Part shown: piece by piece, positions 57,291 to 64,000 of the stretch
Layout: each line of letters opens with the position of its first letter
How positions within the stretch are numbered: position 1 is the stretch's first letter
Assembly (NCBI RefSeq): GCF_019720915.1
Contig: NZ_JAHKSI010000001.1
Span: 1,674,001 to 1,738,000, forward strand
Origin: Alkalihalobacillus sp. TS-13
GTDB taxonomy: Bacteria; Bacillota; Bacilli; Bacillales; Fictibacillaceae
Direction: 5' to 3'
Length of the DNA: 64,000 bases
Position numbers and translations under genes: made by a program
The notes under the pieces: model-generated
What the model was told of the DNA's origin: nothing
The model's input: the letters and a program-made list of their open reading frames with translations, nothing else
Databases searched by the model: none

Positions 57291-57734
57291 TTATGATAAG
57301 TTCTGTTGTACTAAACGGTTCACAAGACCACCATCTGCCTTGCCTTTTACTTTAGGCATGATGGCTCCCATCACTTTTCCCATATCCTGTTTCGAAGTTG
57401 CTCCCACTTGCTCAATTGTTTCTTTGACAAGTTGGTTGACTTCTTCTTCGGATAATTGTTCAGGGAGATACTCATTGAGTATTGCAATCTCTTGACGTAA
57501 GTTTTCGACTAAGTCTTCACGACCAGCCTTCTCGAATTCCTGGAGGGAGTCTTTCCGTTGTTTAACTTCACGTGAAAGAACCGTCAATTCCTCTTCTTCA
57601 TTCAATTCGTGTCCTAACTTGATCGACTCGTTCTGAAGAGAAGACTTCACCATACGAATGACCGTCAGTCGTTGTTTTTCTTTGTTTTTCATCGCTTGTT
57701 TCATATCTTGATTCAAACGGTCAAGAAGACTCAA
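57291..57734 (-). CDS. yqeY: GatB/YqeY domain protein YqeY
   Basis: Soluble helical protein of 147 residues, related to the tRNA-interacting tail domain of GatB. Features are [20 protein letters not shown] (near 11-30) and [20 protein letters not shown] (near 110-130). The start is TTG at 57734 with GAGGGTG upstream. It is 15 bp after rpsU, the classic rpsU-yqeY pair. Confidence 0.95.
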   Translation of the reverse strand: MSLLDRLNQDMKQAMKNKEKQRLTVIRMVKSSLQNESIKLGHELNEEEELTVLSREVKQRKDSLQEFEKAGREDLVENLRQEIAILNEYLPEQLSEEEVNQLVKETIEQVGATSKQDMGKVMGAIMPKVKGKADGGLVNRLVQQNLS

Positions 57735-57749
57735 TTAGAACACCCTCTC

Positions 57750-57926
57750 TTAGTACTTACGCTTACGAGCTGCTTCAGACTTCTTCTTACGCTTTACGCT
57801 AGGCTTTTCGTAATGCTTACGCTTACGTACCTCAGCCAATGTTCCTTCTTTAGAAACGTTGCGCTTAAAACGACGAAGTGCATCTTCTATAGATTCGTTC
57901 TTACGAACACTTGTTCTAATAGACAT
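57750..57926 (-). CDS. rpsU: 30S ribosomal protein S21
   Basis: Basic 58-residue ribosomal protein ([20 protein letters not shown], ending [12 protein letters not shown]). GGAGGGAGGG precedes the ATG at 57926; an ATG six codons upstream lies before it. First gene of rpsU-yqeY. Confidence 0.97.
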   Translation of the reverse strand: MSIRTSVRKNESIEDALRRFKRNVSKEGTLAEVRKRKHYEKPSVKRKKKSEAARKRKY

Positions 57927-58103
57927 ATATTTCCCTCCCTCCAAGCTCCTTCAAAAAAATAGAAAAAGGAGCGAAAAACCATATCTTTAAACATTATAAT
58001 ATATGCCTATTTTTTTCGTCAACTTTATTTCCTTTATTCATGTAATTATTTCGTCATGTCCAAAACACCTCGTCCATAATATAGACTAGGTGGTGATGAT
58101 CAA

Positions 58104-59036
58104 ATGACACAGATAATCTCATTATTCGCAGTTTTTTTGACGATATTCATTTTCGGAATGACTGTGATGCGTCTAGGTTTGAATACTGCTTCTCAAGAAA
58201 AATTCAAGGATTTGCTTCTTCGTTATACAGACAAGACCTGGAAAGGTTTTTTATTCGGTGCAGTGCTTACTGCTGTCGTACAAAGCAGTTCTGCTGTCAT
58301 GGTGATCGTCATCGGTCTTGTTGCGGCTCGCCTCATGAGCTTCCGACAATCGATCGGTATCATACTCGGAGCGAATATCGGGACAACCGTTTCTACTGAA
58401 ATCATAACACTCGAACTTAATCAGATGATCCTACCGTTTCTGATCATCGGATTCATAATGATTCTTTATCCAAGTAAATGGTCGTTTTGCTCTGGGTCAG
58501 CTCTGTTCGGTTTAGGATGCATGTTTGTAGCAATGAACGGTTTCGAAGCCTTAGCAGGTCCAATTACTGAGCTCTCATGGGTTCAGCATTTCCTTCAAAG
58601 GACAAATGAACATATATTATTCGGGTTAGGTTTGGGAACGACAATGACAGCAGTCATCCAATCCAGTACGGCCACTACTGCCATCATCATGTCACTCATG
58701 CATGAAAACATCCTTTCATTGACATCAGGCATCGCGATCATGCTAGGTGCTAATGTCGGGACTTGTGTTACGGCAGTGATTGCATCAGTTGGAACGACAC
58801 GTGAAGCGAAGCTCGTCGCTTTTGCCCATATTTGGATCAATATCATCGGCGTGTTCCTCTTTCTTCCGTTTTTAAAAATCTTTTCTGAATTCGTCATCTT
58901 GTTGACCCATCTGCCAGACGTACAAATTGCGCATGCAAGTGTGTTGTTTAATGTCATTTCATCAATATTGCTACTGCCATGTGCGGGATTACTTGCTGCT
59001 TTAATTACGAAGCTTCATGGAGAAAGAGCAATATAG
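58104..59036 (+). CDS. yqeW: Na/Pi cotransporter family protein YqeW
   Basis: Membrane protein of 310 residues with two Na/Pi-cotransporter repeats: VVQSSSAVMVIVIGLVAAR (near 52) and VIQSSTATTAIIMSLMHE (near 180), each followed by the Gly-rich LGANIGTTV or LGANVGTCV. It lacks the PhoU-like C-terminus of the protein at 8957. AGGTGGTGATG precedes the ATG. It runs against its neighbours, as yqeW does in B. subtilis. A 21-bp tandem array begins directly after its stop. Confidence 0.9.
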   Translation: MTQIISLFAVFLTIFIFGMTVMRLGLNTASQEKFKDLLLRYTDKTWKGFLFGAVLTAVVQSSSAVMVIVIGLVAARLMSFRQSIGIILGANIGTTVSTEIITLELNQMILPFLIIGFIMILYPSKWSFCSGSALFGLGCMFVAMNGFEALAGPITELSWVQHFLQRTNEHILFGLGLGTTMTAVIQSSTATTAIIMSLMHENILSLTSGIAIMLGANVGTCVTAVIASVGTTREAKLVAFAHIWINIIGVFLFLPFLKIFSEFVILLTHLPDVQIAHASVLFNVISSILLLPCAGLLAALITKLHGERAI

Positions 59037-59040
59037 GGTG

Positions 59041-59151
59041 CTGCGGTCACCAAGTTTGGTTTTTACGGCCAAAATCGAGGGTTTTACGGTCGACTATAGT
59101 ACTTTTACGGCCAAAAACTCCATTTTATCGGCCAAACGACATTTTCCGACC
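59041..59151. repeat. degenerate tandem array, 21-bp period (TTTTACGGCC type)
   Basis: TTTTACGG words start at 59061, 59082 and 59103, with the CGGCC core again at 59129 (21 bp on) and a decayed CGACC at 59147. A first partial unit (CGGTC) is at 59044. Typical unit: TTTTACGGCCAAAAACTCCA. It lies between yqeW and the deoC terminator. Confidence 0.8.
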
Positions 59152-59185
59152 TTATTTTCTGTACATCATTGAATAGATTAAAAAT

Positions 59186-59216
59186 TCAAAAAGAGCTGAC
59201 CACGTGTCAGCTCTCC
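59186..59216 (-). terminator. terminator of deoC
   Basis: Minus strand GAGCTGAC-ACGT-GGTCAGCTC followed by TTTTTG. The convergent yqeW may use the other face (CCCTTTTT). Confidence 0.88.
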
Positions 59217-59223
59217 CTTTTTA

Positions 59224-59889
59224 TTAATAATCTGATTGTGAAGTTTCACCTTTAACGATGGCAATTCCTGAGCTTGCACCGATTCGTGTTGCTCCAGCAT
59301 CGATCATTTCTTTTGCGGATTCTGGTCCTCTTACTCCACCGCTCGCTTTTACACCGATTTCTGGCCCTACGACCTTACGCATCAATGCCACGTCTTCCTG
59401 AGTTGCTCCACCTGTTGAAAAACCAGTAGATGTTTTTACGAAATCCGCTCCAGCTTTCACTGATAGTTCACAAGCCTGTTTCTTTTCCTCGTCCGTAAGA
59501 AGGCATGTTTCAATGATCACTTTCGTAAGAGCTTTCCCTTTCGCGGCATCTACAACTGCTTTGATATCTTTCTCTACTAATTCGTAGTTTTTGCTTTTAA
59601 GTGCACCGATGTTGATGACCATATCCACTTCTGTTGCTCCATTTTCAATCGCATTTTTCGTTTCGAACGCTTTTGTTTCAGGAGTAGATGCACCTAATGG
59701 AAAACCGATTACTGTACATACTTTTACGTCTGTATCTTTCAAGATTTGATATGCCGTTCCAATCCATGTTGGATTTACACAAACTGAAGCAAATGAATAT
59801 TCTTTTGCTTCTTCAGCAAGTTTTACAATGTCTTCTTTTGTCAATTCCGGTTTTAATGCTGTGTGGTCGATCATTTTTGCAATGTTCAT
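59224..59889 (-). CDS. deoC: deoxyribose-phosphate aldolase
   Basis: Class I aldolase splitting 2-deoxyribose 5-phosphate into glyceraldehyde 3-phosphate and acetaldehyde; 221 residues. Features are [16 protein letters not shown] (near 5-20), [18 protein letters not shown] (near 60), the Lys-x-x-x-x-GF region [14 protein letters not shown] (near 150), and the Schiff-base Lys in GVKASGGVR (near 182). The ATG at 59889 has AGAGGAGATG; an in-frame ORF upstream runs into the repeat at 59966. It stands apart from any nucleoside operon here. Confidence 0.95.
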   Translation of the reverse strand: MNIAKMIDHTALKPELTKEDIVKLAEEAKEYSFASVCVNPTWIGTAYQILKDTDVKVCTVIGFPLGASTPETKAFETKNAIENGATEVDMVINIGALKSKNYELVEKDIKAVVDAAKGKALTKVIIETCLLTDEEKKQACELSVKAGADFVKTSTGFSTGGATQEDVALMRKVVGPEIGVKASGGVRGPESAKEMIDAGATRIGASSGIAIVKGETSQSDY

Positions 59890-59965
59890 ACTTGCATCTC
59901 CTCTTTTGTTGTCATTAAATTTTGCACTTTTAGTCAAGAGTATTGTCTTCACAAGCCTATCGTCA

Positions 59966-60066
59966 TGGCCGAAAATACACTCGCTATCCGCTGGCGGTCC
60001 GCTAGCCTCCTCCGCTTGCTTTTCCCGCACCCGTATATATATATATTTCCACTCGCACTGGTTTTC
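59966..60066. repeat. interspersed repeat, GGAAATATAC-ended subfamily (compact, decayed)
   Basis: GAAAATACACTCGCTATCCG and, further on, GGTCCGCTAGCCTCCTCCGC, then CTTTTCCCGCACCCGTATAT. It ends ATATATTTCCACTCGCACTG and contains an expanded TA run (TATATATATA). It lies between deoC and mtaB. Confidence 0.7.
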
Positions 60067-60101
60067 TACAACATGTCTTACCTTTTAAATCTTGTTGTTC
60101 T

Positions 60102-61448
60102 TTAAGCTGACGCGGTTGTCTGCTCTGAATCCATGACTCTCACAAATTGTCCTTCGTTCACAGGGTATCCTGCTTTCGTAATCTTTACACGAACGAGTTT
60201 ACCAATCATGTCTTCAGTTGCAGGAATACGGACTTTCATATAATTCGCGGTATAACCGATATACATATCCCCGTCTGGATGCTCTTTATCAAGTTCCTCA
60301 GGGATGATGTCAAGGACTTCTCCTTCGTATTGAGAGGCGTATTCCTTTGCTAATTGATTCGAAAGTTCAATCAACCGATGGACGCGTTCATTTTTCACAT
60401 CCTCAGGAACTTGATCATCCATATTGGCTGCAGGTGTTCCTGTTCTTCGGCTGAACGGGAATACATGAAGTTCAGAAAACTTATGATCTTTAATAAAATT
60501 ATAAGTTTCCATGAACTCGCCTTCTGTTTCTCCAGGGAAGCCGACGATCACATCTGATGTTATCGCAAGGCCTGGTAACGCTTTTTTTAATTTGTTCAAT
60601 CGATCCGTAAACATTTCCATACTGTACTTTCTTCTCATACGTTTAAGTACCGTATCAGATCCAGATTGTAATGGTATGTGCAAATGAGGAACAACGATAT
60701 CGGAACGATCCAATACGTCGATCACCTCATCGGTCACCTGGCTTGCCTCAATAGAAGAAATCCGTAAACGTTTCAATCCTTTGACCTGTTCATCGATATC
60801 CGATAAAAGCTGGGCGAAATTATAATCTTTCATGTCCTCGCCATAGCCAGCTGTATGGATTCCTGTAAGGACGATTTCTTGATAGCCTGCATCCACAAGC
60901 TGCTGTGCTTGTTCGATGACATGCTCTGGTTTTCTTGAACGTAAAAGCCCACGCGCCCAAGGAATGATACAGAAGGTACAGAAATTGTTGCAACCTTCTT
61001 GAATCTTTAATGAAGCACGTGTACGATCGGTGAATGCAGGTACCTCAAGCTCTTCATAGACCCGAGCTTTCATGATGTTGCCTACCCCATTGATCGGCTG
61101 ACGTTCACGTTTATATTGTTCGATGTATTCGAGCATCTTCACTCTGTCTTGTGTACCGACGACGACGTCGACACCTGGAATCGCCATGACCTCGGCTGGT
61201 GAGGTCTGAGCATAACATCCTGTTACACAAATGACGGCATCGGGATTTTTACGGATGGCACGACGGATCACCTGACGACTTTTTTTATCCCCAGTATTCG
61301 TTACGGTACAAGTGTTGATTACATACACATCCGCACGCTTTTCGAAATCTGTACGCTCGTAATCTTGACTCTTGAACAGCTGCCAGATCGCTTCAGTTTC
61401 GTAATGATTTACTTTACATCCTAATGTATGAAACGCTACAGAAGGCAT
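60102..61448 (-). CDS. mtaB: tRNA t6A37 methylthiotransferase MtaB
   Basis: Radical-SAM methylthiotransferase that makes ms2t6A37 in tRNA, 448 residues. The N-terminal MTTase domain Cys are in TLGCKVNHYE (C10), INTCTVT (near 47) and VTGCYAQ (near 80). The radical-SAM cluster motif is CNNFCTFCIIPWARG (near 151-158). A C-terminal TRAM domain is present (about 375-440). It lies six bases after rsmE. Synteny with B. subtilis yqeV. Confidence 0.96.
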   Translation of the reverse strand: MPSVAFHTLGCKVNHYETEAIWQLFKSQDYERTDFEKRADVYVINTCTVTNTGDKKSRQVIRRAIRKNPDAVICVTGCYAQTSPAEVMAIPGVDVVVGTQDRVKMLEYIEQYKRERQPINGVGNIMKARVYEELEVPAFTDRTRASLKIQEGCNNFCTFCIIPWARGLLRSRKPEHVIEQAQQLVDAGYQEIVLTGIHTAGYGEDMKDYNFAQLLSDIDEQVKGLKRLRISSIEASQVTDEVIDVLDRSDIVVPHLHIPLQSGSDTVLKRMRRKYSMEMFTDRLNKLKKALPGLAITSDVIVGFPGETEGEFMETYNFIKDHKFSELHVFPFSRRTGTPAANMDDQVPEDVKNERVHRLIELSNQLAKEYASQYEGEVLDIIPEELDKEHPDGDMYIGYTANYMKVRIPATEDMIGKLVRVKITKAGYPVNEGQFVRVMDSEQTTASA

Positions 61449-61454
61449 TTATGG

Positions 61455-62210
61455 TCACCTCAATAATTCTAATTGATAGGAAATAGCAGAGAGCACATAT
61501 AATGAAGCAGTCTCGGTCCTCAGAATACGCGGTCCAAAACCACAGGCAATAAAGCCCGCATCCTGGAGATGTTGGACTTCATGTTCTGTCAAACCGCCTT
61601 CCGGCCCTATGACAATGATGATACTCTCATTTCCGATATCCGCTCTGCTAAGAAGCTTAGCCAATCGGGACGTCTCATTCTGTTTCGCCTGTTCTTCATA
61701 TGCAACGATTTTCATCATATACGATTCACTTTGAGAAATCAATTCCTTGAAAGAAACCGGCTCGATACATTCAGGCATTTTGTTTCGTTGGGATTGTTCA
61801 GCTGCTTCTTTAATGATCCTTTGCAGTCGTTCTGTTTTCTTTTTAGACTTTTTCGAATCCCATTTCACAATCGACCTGTCGGCTTGAAAAGGAATGAATC
61901 GTTCAGCCCCAAGTTCGGTACCTTTCTGGACAATCATCTCTAGTTTATCATGCTTTGGCAGACCTTGCGCGATCGTTACAGAAATTGGCAGTTCTGTTTC
62001 GTTTCCAATCCACTCGGCTACCGAAAGTTCCACAGATGAATCTGTCAATTCAAGAATCGCACACCTTGCAACACGACCTTGATTGTCGCTACAAATCACA
62101 TGATCGCCAGGAGTCATCCGCATAACTTTCGAGATATGCTTCGCATCTTCCCCTTTTATCGAAACCAACGTATCAGTCATCTGATCAGGTTGGACGAAGT
62201 ACCTCTGCAT
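61455..62210 (-). CDS. rsmE: 16S rRNA m3U1498 methyltransferase RsmE
   Basis: SPOUT-class methyltransferase of 251 residues. An N-terminal PUA-like domain (about 1-70: QRYFVQPDQMTDTLVSIKGE, DAKHISKVMRMTPGD) is followed by the knotted SAM domain, with QGLPKHDKLEMIVQKGTELG (near 90), ERLQRIIKEAAEQSQR (near 128), VIGPEGGLTEHE (near 198) and LGPRILRTETA-type, here FGPRILRTETASLY. Its ATG overlaps the prmA stop by one base. Confidence 0.95.
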   Translation of the reverse strand: MQRYFVQPDQMTDTLVSIKGEDAKHISKVMRMTPGDHVICSDNQGRVARCAILELTDSSVELSVAEWIGNETELPISVTIAQGLPKHDKLEMIVQKGTELGAERFIPFQADRSIVKWDSKKSKKKTERLQRIIKEAAEQSQRNKMPECIEPVSFKELISQSESYMMKIVAYEEQAKQNETSRLAKLLSRADIGNESIIIVIGPEGGLTEHEVQHLQDAGFIACGFGPRILRTETASLYVLSAISYQLELLR

Positions 62211-63175
62211 TATTGTGTCCCCTCAATTTCTTTCTGTTTAGGTTTTCTTGCAATGAAGGCGACCCAGTCTTCCATCAGTAACGTTTCATCTATAAGGAAT
62301 CCATGCTCAAGAAGTGCTCGTTTCACTTCATCCTTTTTTCCTTTAATGATCCCTGAAACAATGAACTTCCCATCAGGTTTAAGTAATTTGAAAGCATCCT
62401 CATCAAAACGGAGGATGATTTCCGCTAATATGTTCGCTACGATCAAGTCGTATTCACCGCTGACGTTGTCCAAGAGGTTGTTTTGACGTACTGTGATCTG
62501 ATCCTGGGATTTATTTAGCTTGATGTTCAATCGAGCACTTTTCACTGCTATTTCATCCAAGTCCAATGCAGTTACATGCTTTGCTCCGAGTTTCGCTGCA
62601 GCAATACTTAGAACGCCTGATCCTGTTCCCACATCAATCACTTCATCTTCAGGTTTCAGCGTTTTCTCGATTGCTTGGATACACATGACGGTCGTAGGGT
62701 GAGTCCCTGTACCAAAAGCCATTCCTGGATCAAGTTCTACAATTAGTTCATCCGTACTCACTTTTTCATACTCTTCCCATGTTGGTATGATCGTGATTCG
62801 TTCAGAAATTTTCACAGGCTTATAATACTTTTTCCAAGCTGTCGCCCATTCTTCCTCATGGACTTCACTAATCGTGATTTTATTGTGGCCAAGATCGATG
62901 TTATGAAGCAGCAGTCCATTGATGGCTTCCTTTATCTCTTCGACAGTCTCACCTAAAAAGCTGTTAACTGGCAAATAAGCTTTTACGACCACACCTTCAT
63001 CAGGGTAATCGTCCGGATTCAGCTGGTAGATCTCTCCCATTGAGGTATCCCACACTTTCACCAAGTCTTGCGGGTCTTCAATTACAACTCCACTAGCTCC
63101 AGATTCGTGCAGGATATTAGAAATCGGTTCAATTGCTTCCTGTGTTGTAAGAATGCTGATTTCAGACCATTTCAT
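62210..63175 (-). CDS. prmA: ribosomal protein L11 methyltransferase PrmA
   Basis: SAM-dependent methyltransferase for L11, 321 residues. The start at 63175 ([20 protein letters not shown]) follows the family N-terminus; two in-frame ATGs upstream are not favoured, although GGAAG lies 12 bases away, a long spacing. Motifs are [14 protein letters not shown] (near 165), motif [18 protein letters not shown] (near 190) and VANILAEII (near 255). It lies about 60 bp after dnaJ. Confidence 0.94.
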   Translation of the reverse strand: MKWSEISILTTQEAIEPISNILHESGASGVVIEDPQDLVKVWDTSMGEIYQLNPDDYPDEGVVVKAYLPVNSFLGETVEEIKEAINGLLLHNIDLGHNKITISEVHEEEWATAWKKYYKPVKISERITIIPTWEEYEKVSTDELIVELDPGMAFGTGTHPTTVMCIQAIEKTLKPEDEVIDVGTGSGVLSIAAAKLGAKHVTALDLDEIAVKSARLNIKLNKSQDQITVRQNNLLDNVSGEYDLIVANILAEIILRFDEDAFKLLKPDGKFIVSGIIKGKKDEVKRALLEHGFLIDETLLMEDWVAFIARKPKQKEIEGTQ

Positions 63176-63238
63176 GAGATCTACCATCTTCCTTTCATTT
63201 TTCATTCTCAGGATCGTCCGGTTACATTATTTCAGTTG

Positions 63239-64000
63239 TTATTCGCCTTTAAAAGCTCTTTTTACTTTACTGAACAAATTGTCATGCTGTTCATCTACTG
63301 TTTCACCACTGATATCAGCAAACTCACGAAGAAGTTGTTTTTGCCGTTCGTTCAGATTCTTCGGTGTAACTACTTTCACCTTGACATGCTGGTCTCCTTG
63401 ACCGTACCCGCGAACGTTCTGAACACCTTTTCCGCGAAGACGGAAGCTCGTTCCTGATTGCGTCCCCGCTGGAATCTTGAGCTTAACTTTCCCATGTAGT
63501 GTCGGAACTTCAATCTCATCCCCTAGTGTTACTTGAGAAAATGTAAGCGGCATATCGATGAATATATCATCTCCATCACGCTTATAAAGCTCATGCGGAG
63601 ATACACGCACTACCACATATAGATCTCCAGGAGGTCCGCCATTCTCCCCAGCTTCCCCTTTTCCAGCTACACGGATCTGTTGACCGTGATCGATACCAGC
63701 TGGAATTTTCACATGGATTTTCTTTTGCTTGCGCACTTTGCCTTTTCCACCACAAGTTTGACACTTATCTTTGATGAATTTGCCAGTTCCGTTACAGTGG
63801 TGGCACACCCTGCGGTTTACAACACGGCCGAATGGTGTATTCTGTTCAACATTCAACTGACCGCTGCCGCCGCAATGAGAACATGTTTCTGGTTTTGTTC
63901 CAGGTTTCGCTCCAGATCCGAAGCATGTATCACATTCTTCTTCCTTAGGGATTTGAATATCTGTCTCTTTACCGAAAACAGCTTCTTCGAATTTAAGAGT
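63239..64000 (-). CDS. dnaJ: chaperone DnaJ (5' part beyond the window)
   Basis: Hsp40 co-chaperone of DnaK. The frame is open to the window edge. The visible part starts [17 protein letters not shown], just before the zinc module. The four zinc repeats read [28 protein letters not shown] and CQTCGGKG. The two substrate-binding beta domains follow, ending [17 protein letters not shown]. The J domain and Gly/Phe region lie beyond position 64000. About 253 codons are seen of a usual 370-380. Confidence 0.96.
   Translation of the reverse strand, partial: TLKFEEAVFGKETDIQIPKEEECDTCFGSGAKPGTKPETCSHCGGSGQLNVEQNTPFGRVVNRRVCHHCNGTGKFIKDKCQTCGGKGKVRKQKKIHVKIPAGIDHGQQIRVAGKGEAGENGGPPGDLYVVVRVSPHELYKRDGDDIFIDMPLTFSQVTLGDEIEVPTLHGKVKLKIPAGTQSGTSFRLRGKGVQNVRGYGQGDQHVKVKVVTPKNLNERQKQLLREFADISGETVDEQHDNLFSKVKRAFKGE

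Noticed and set aside
57121-59151. The 21-bp arrays as CRISPR
   Set aside because: Units are degenerate, there are no conserved repeats with unique spacers of constant size, and no cas gene is present.

Overview
This window is chromosomal DNA from a low-to-moderate GC, spore-forming member of the Bacillaceae. The evidence is gene order. Read on the minus strand from 64000 to 1, it follows the Bacillus subtilis dnaJ-to-pst segment: dnaJ, prmA, rsmE, mtaB, (yqeW), rpsU, yqeY, nfeD, floA, yqfB, yqfC, yqfD, phoH, pgpH, ybeY, dgkA, cdd, era, yqzL, recO, glyQ, glyS, ccpN, yqfL, yqxD, dnaG, sigA, cccA, trmK, nif3, ispH, yqfQ, cshB, nfo, yqfT, yqfU, zinc ABC genes, zur, yqfX, ispG, yqfZ, yqgB, yqgC, sodA, yqgE, pbpA, pstS, pstC. 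SigE-type mother-cell genes (yqfC/yqfD) and a sporulation-kinase-like sensor also point to an endospore former. The species cannot be named from this sequence.

Layout. Positions 1-6000 hold pstC (cut by the window edge), pstS behind a four-repeat PhoP box, a class B penicillin-binding protein and an MFS protein. Positions 6000-8500 hold a small unknown gene, sodA and a seven-gene tRNA cluster with its own promoter (Asn, Met, His, Ile-CAU, Ser, fMet, Phe). Positions 8500-16600 hold a Na/Pi cotransporter with a possible Pho box, yqgC, yqgB, a YpuA-like protein, a LysM protein, ispG, a nitroreductase behind a Fur box and small membrane or Cys-rich proteins. Positions 16600-24300 hold zur with a zinc ABC permease and ATPase, a lytic transglycosylase, a YitT protein, a purine permease, an orphan histidine kinase and yqfT. 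Positions 24400-31200 hold nfo, cshB, yqfQ, ispH, nif3, trmK and cccA. Positions 31300-34900 hold an acyl-CoA ligase and an acyl-CoA dehydrogenase, the latter behind a perfect CcpA cre site. Positions 35100-38700 are the macromolecular synthesis operon yqxD-dnaG-sigA. Positions 39300-46200 hold yqfL, ccpN, glyS and glyQ with a T-box, recO and yqzL. Positions 46300-57000 run from era to nfeD. Positions 57200-64000 run from yqeY and rpsU to dnaJ.

The genes are almost all housekeeping: replication and transcription initiation, tRNA and rRNA modification, the last two steps of the MEP isoprenoid pathway (ispG, ispH), phosphate and zinc homeostasis, glycyl-tRNA supply and cell-wall synthesis. I see no CRISPR array, prophage, transposase gene, toxin-antitoxin pair or obvious defence system.

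The unusual material is in the spacers. A mosaic interspersed repeat family without coding capacity occupies most long intergenic gaps. It has two end types and several exchangeable internal modules, and it separates operon partners; one copy lies between the glyQS T-box and glyQ. Two degenerate tandem arrays of unrelated sequence share a 21-bp period. Two spacers in the tRNA cluster are copies of each other, each carrying a fragment of the 5' end of the tRNA downstream of it.
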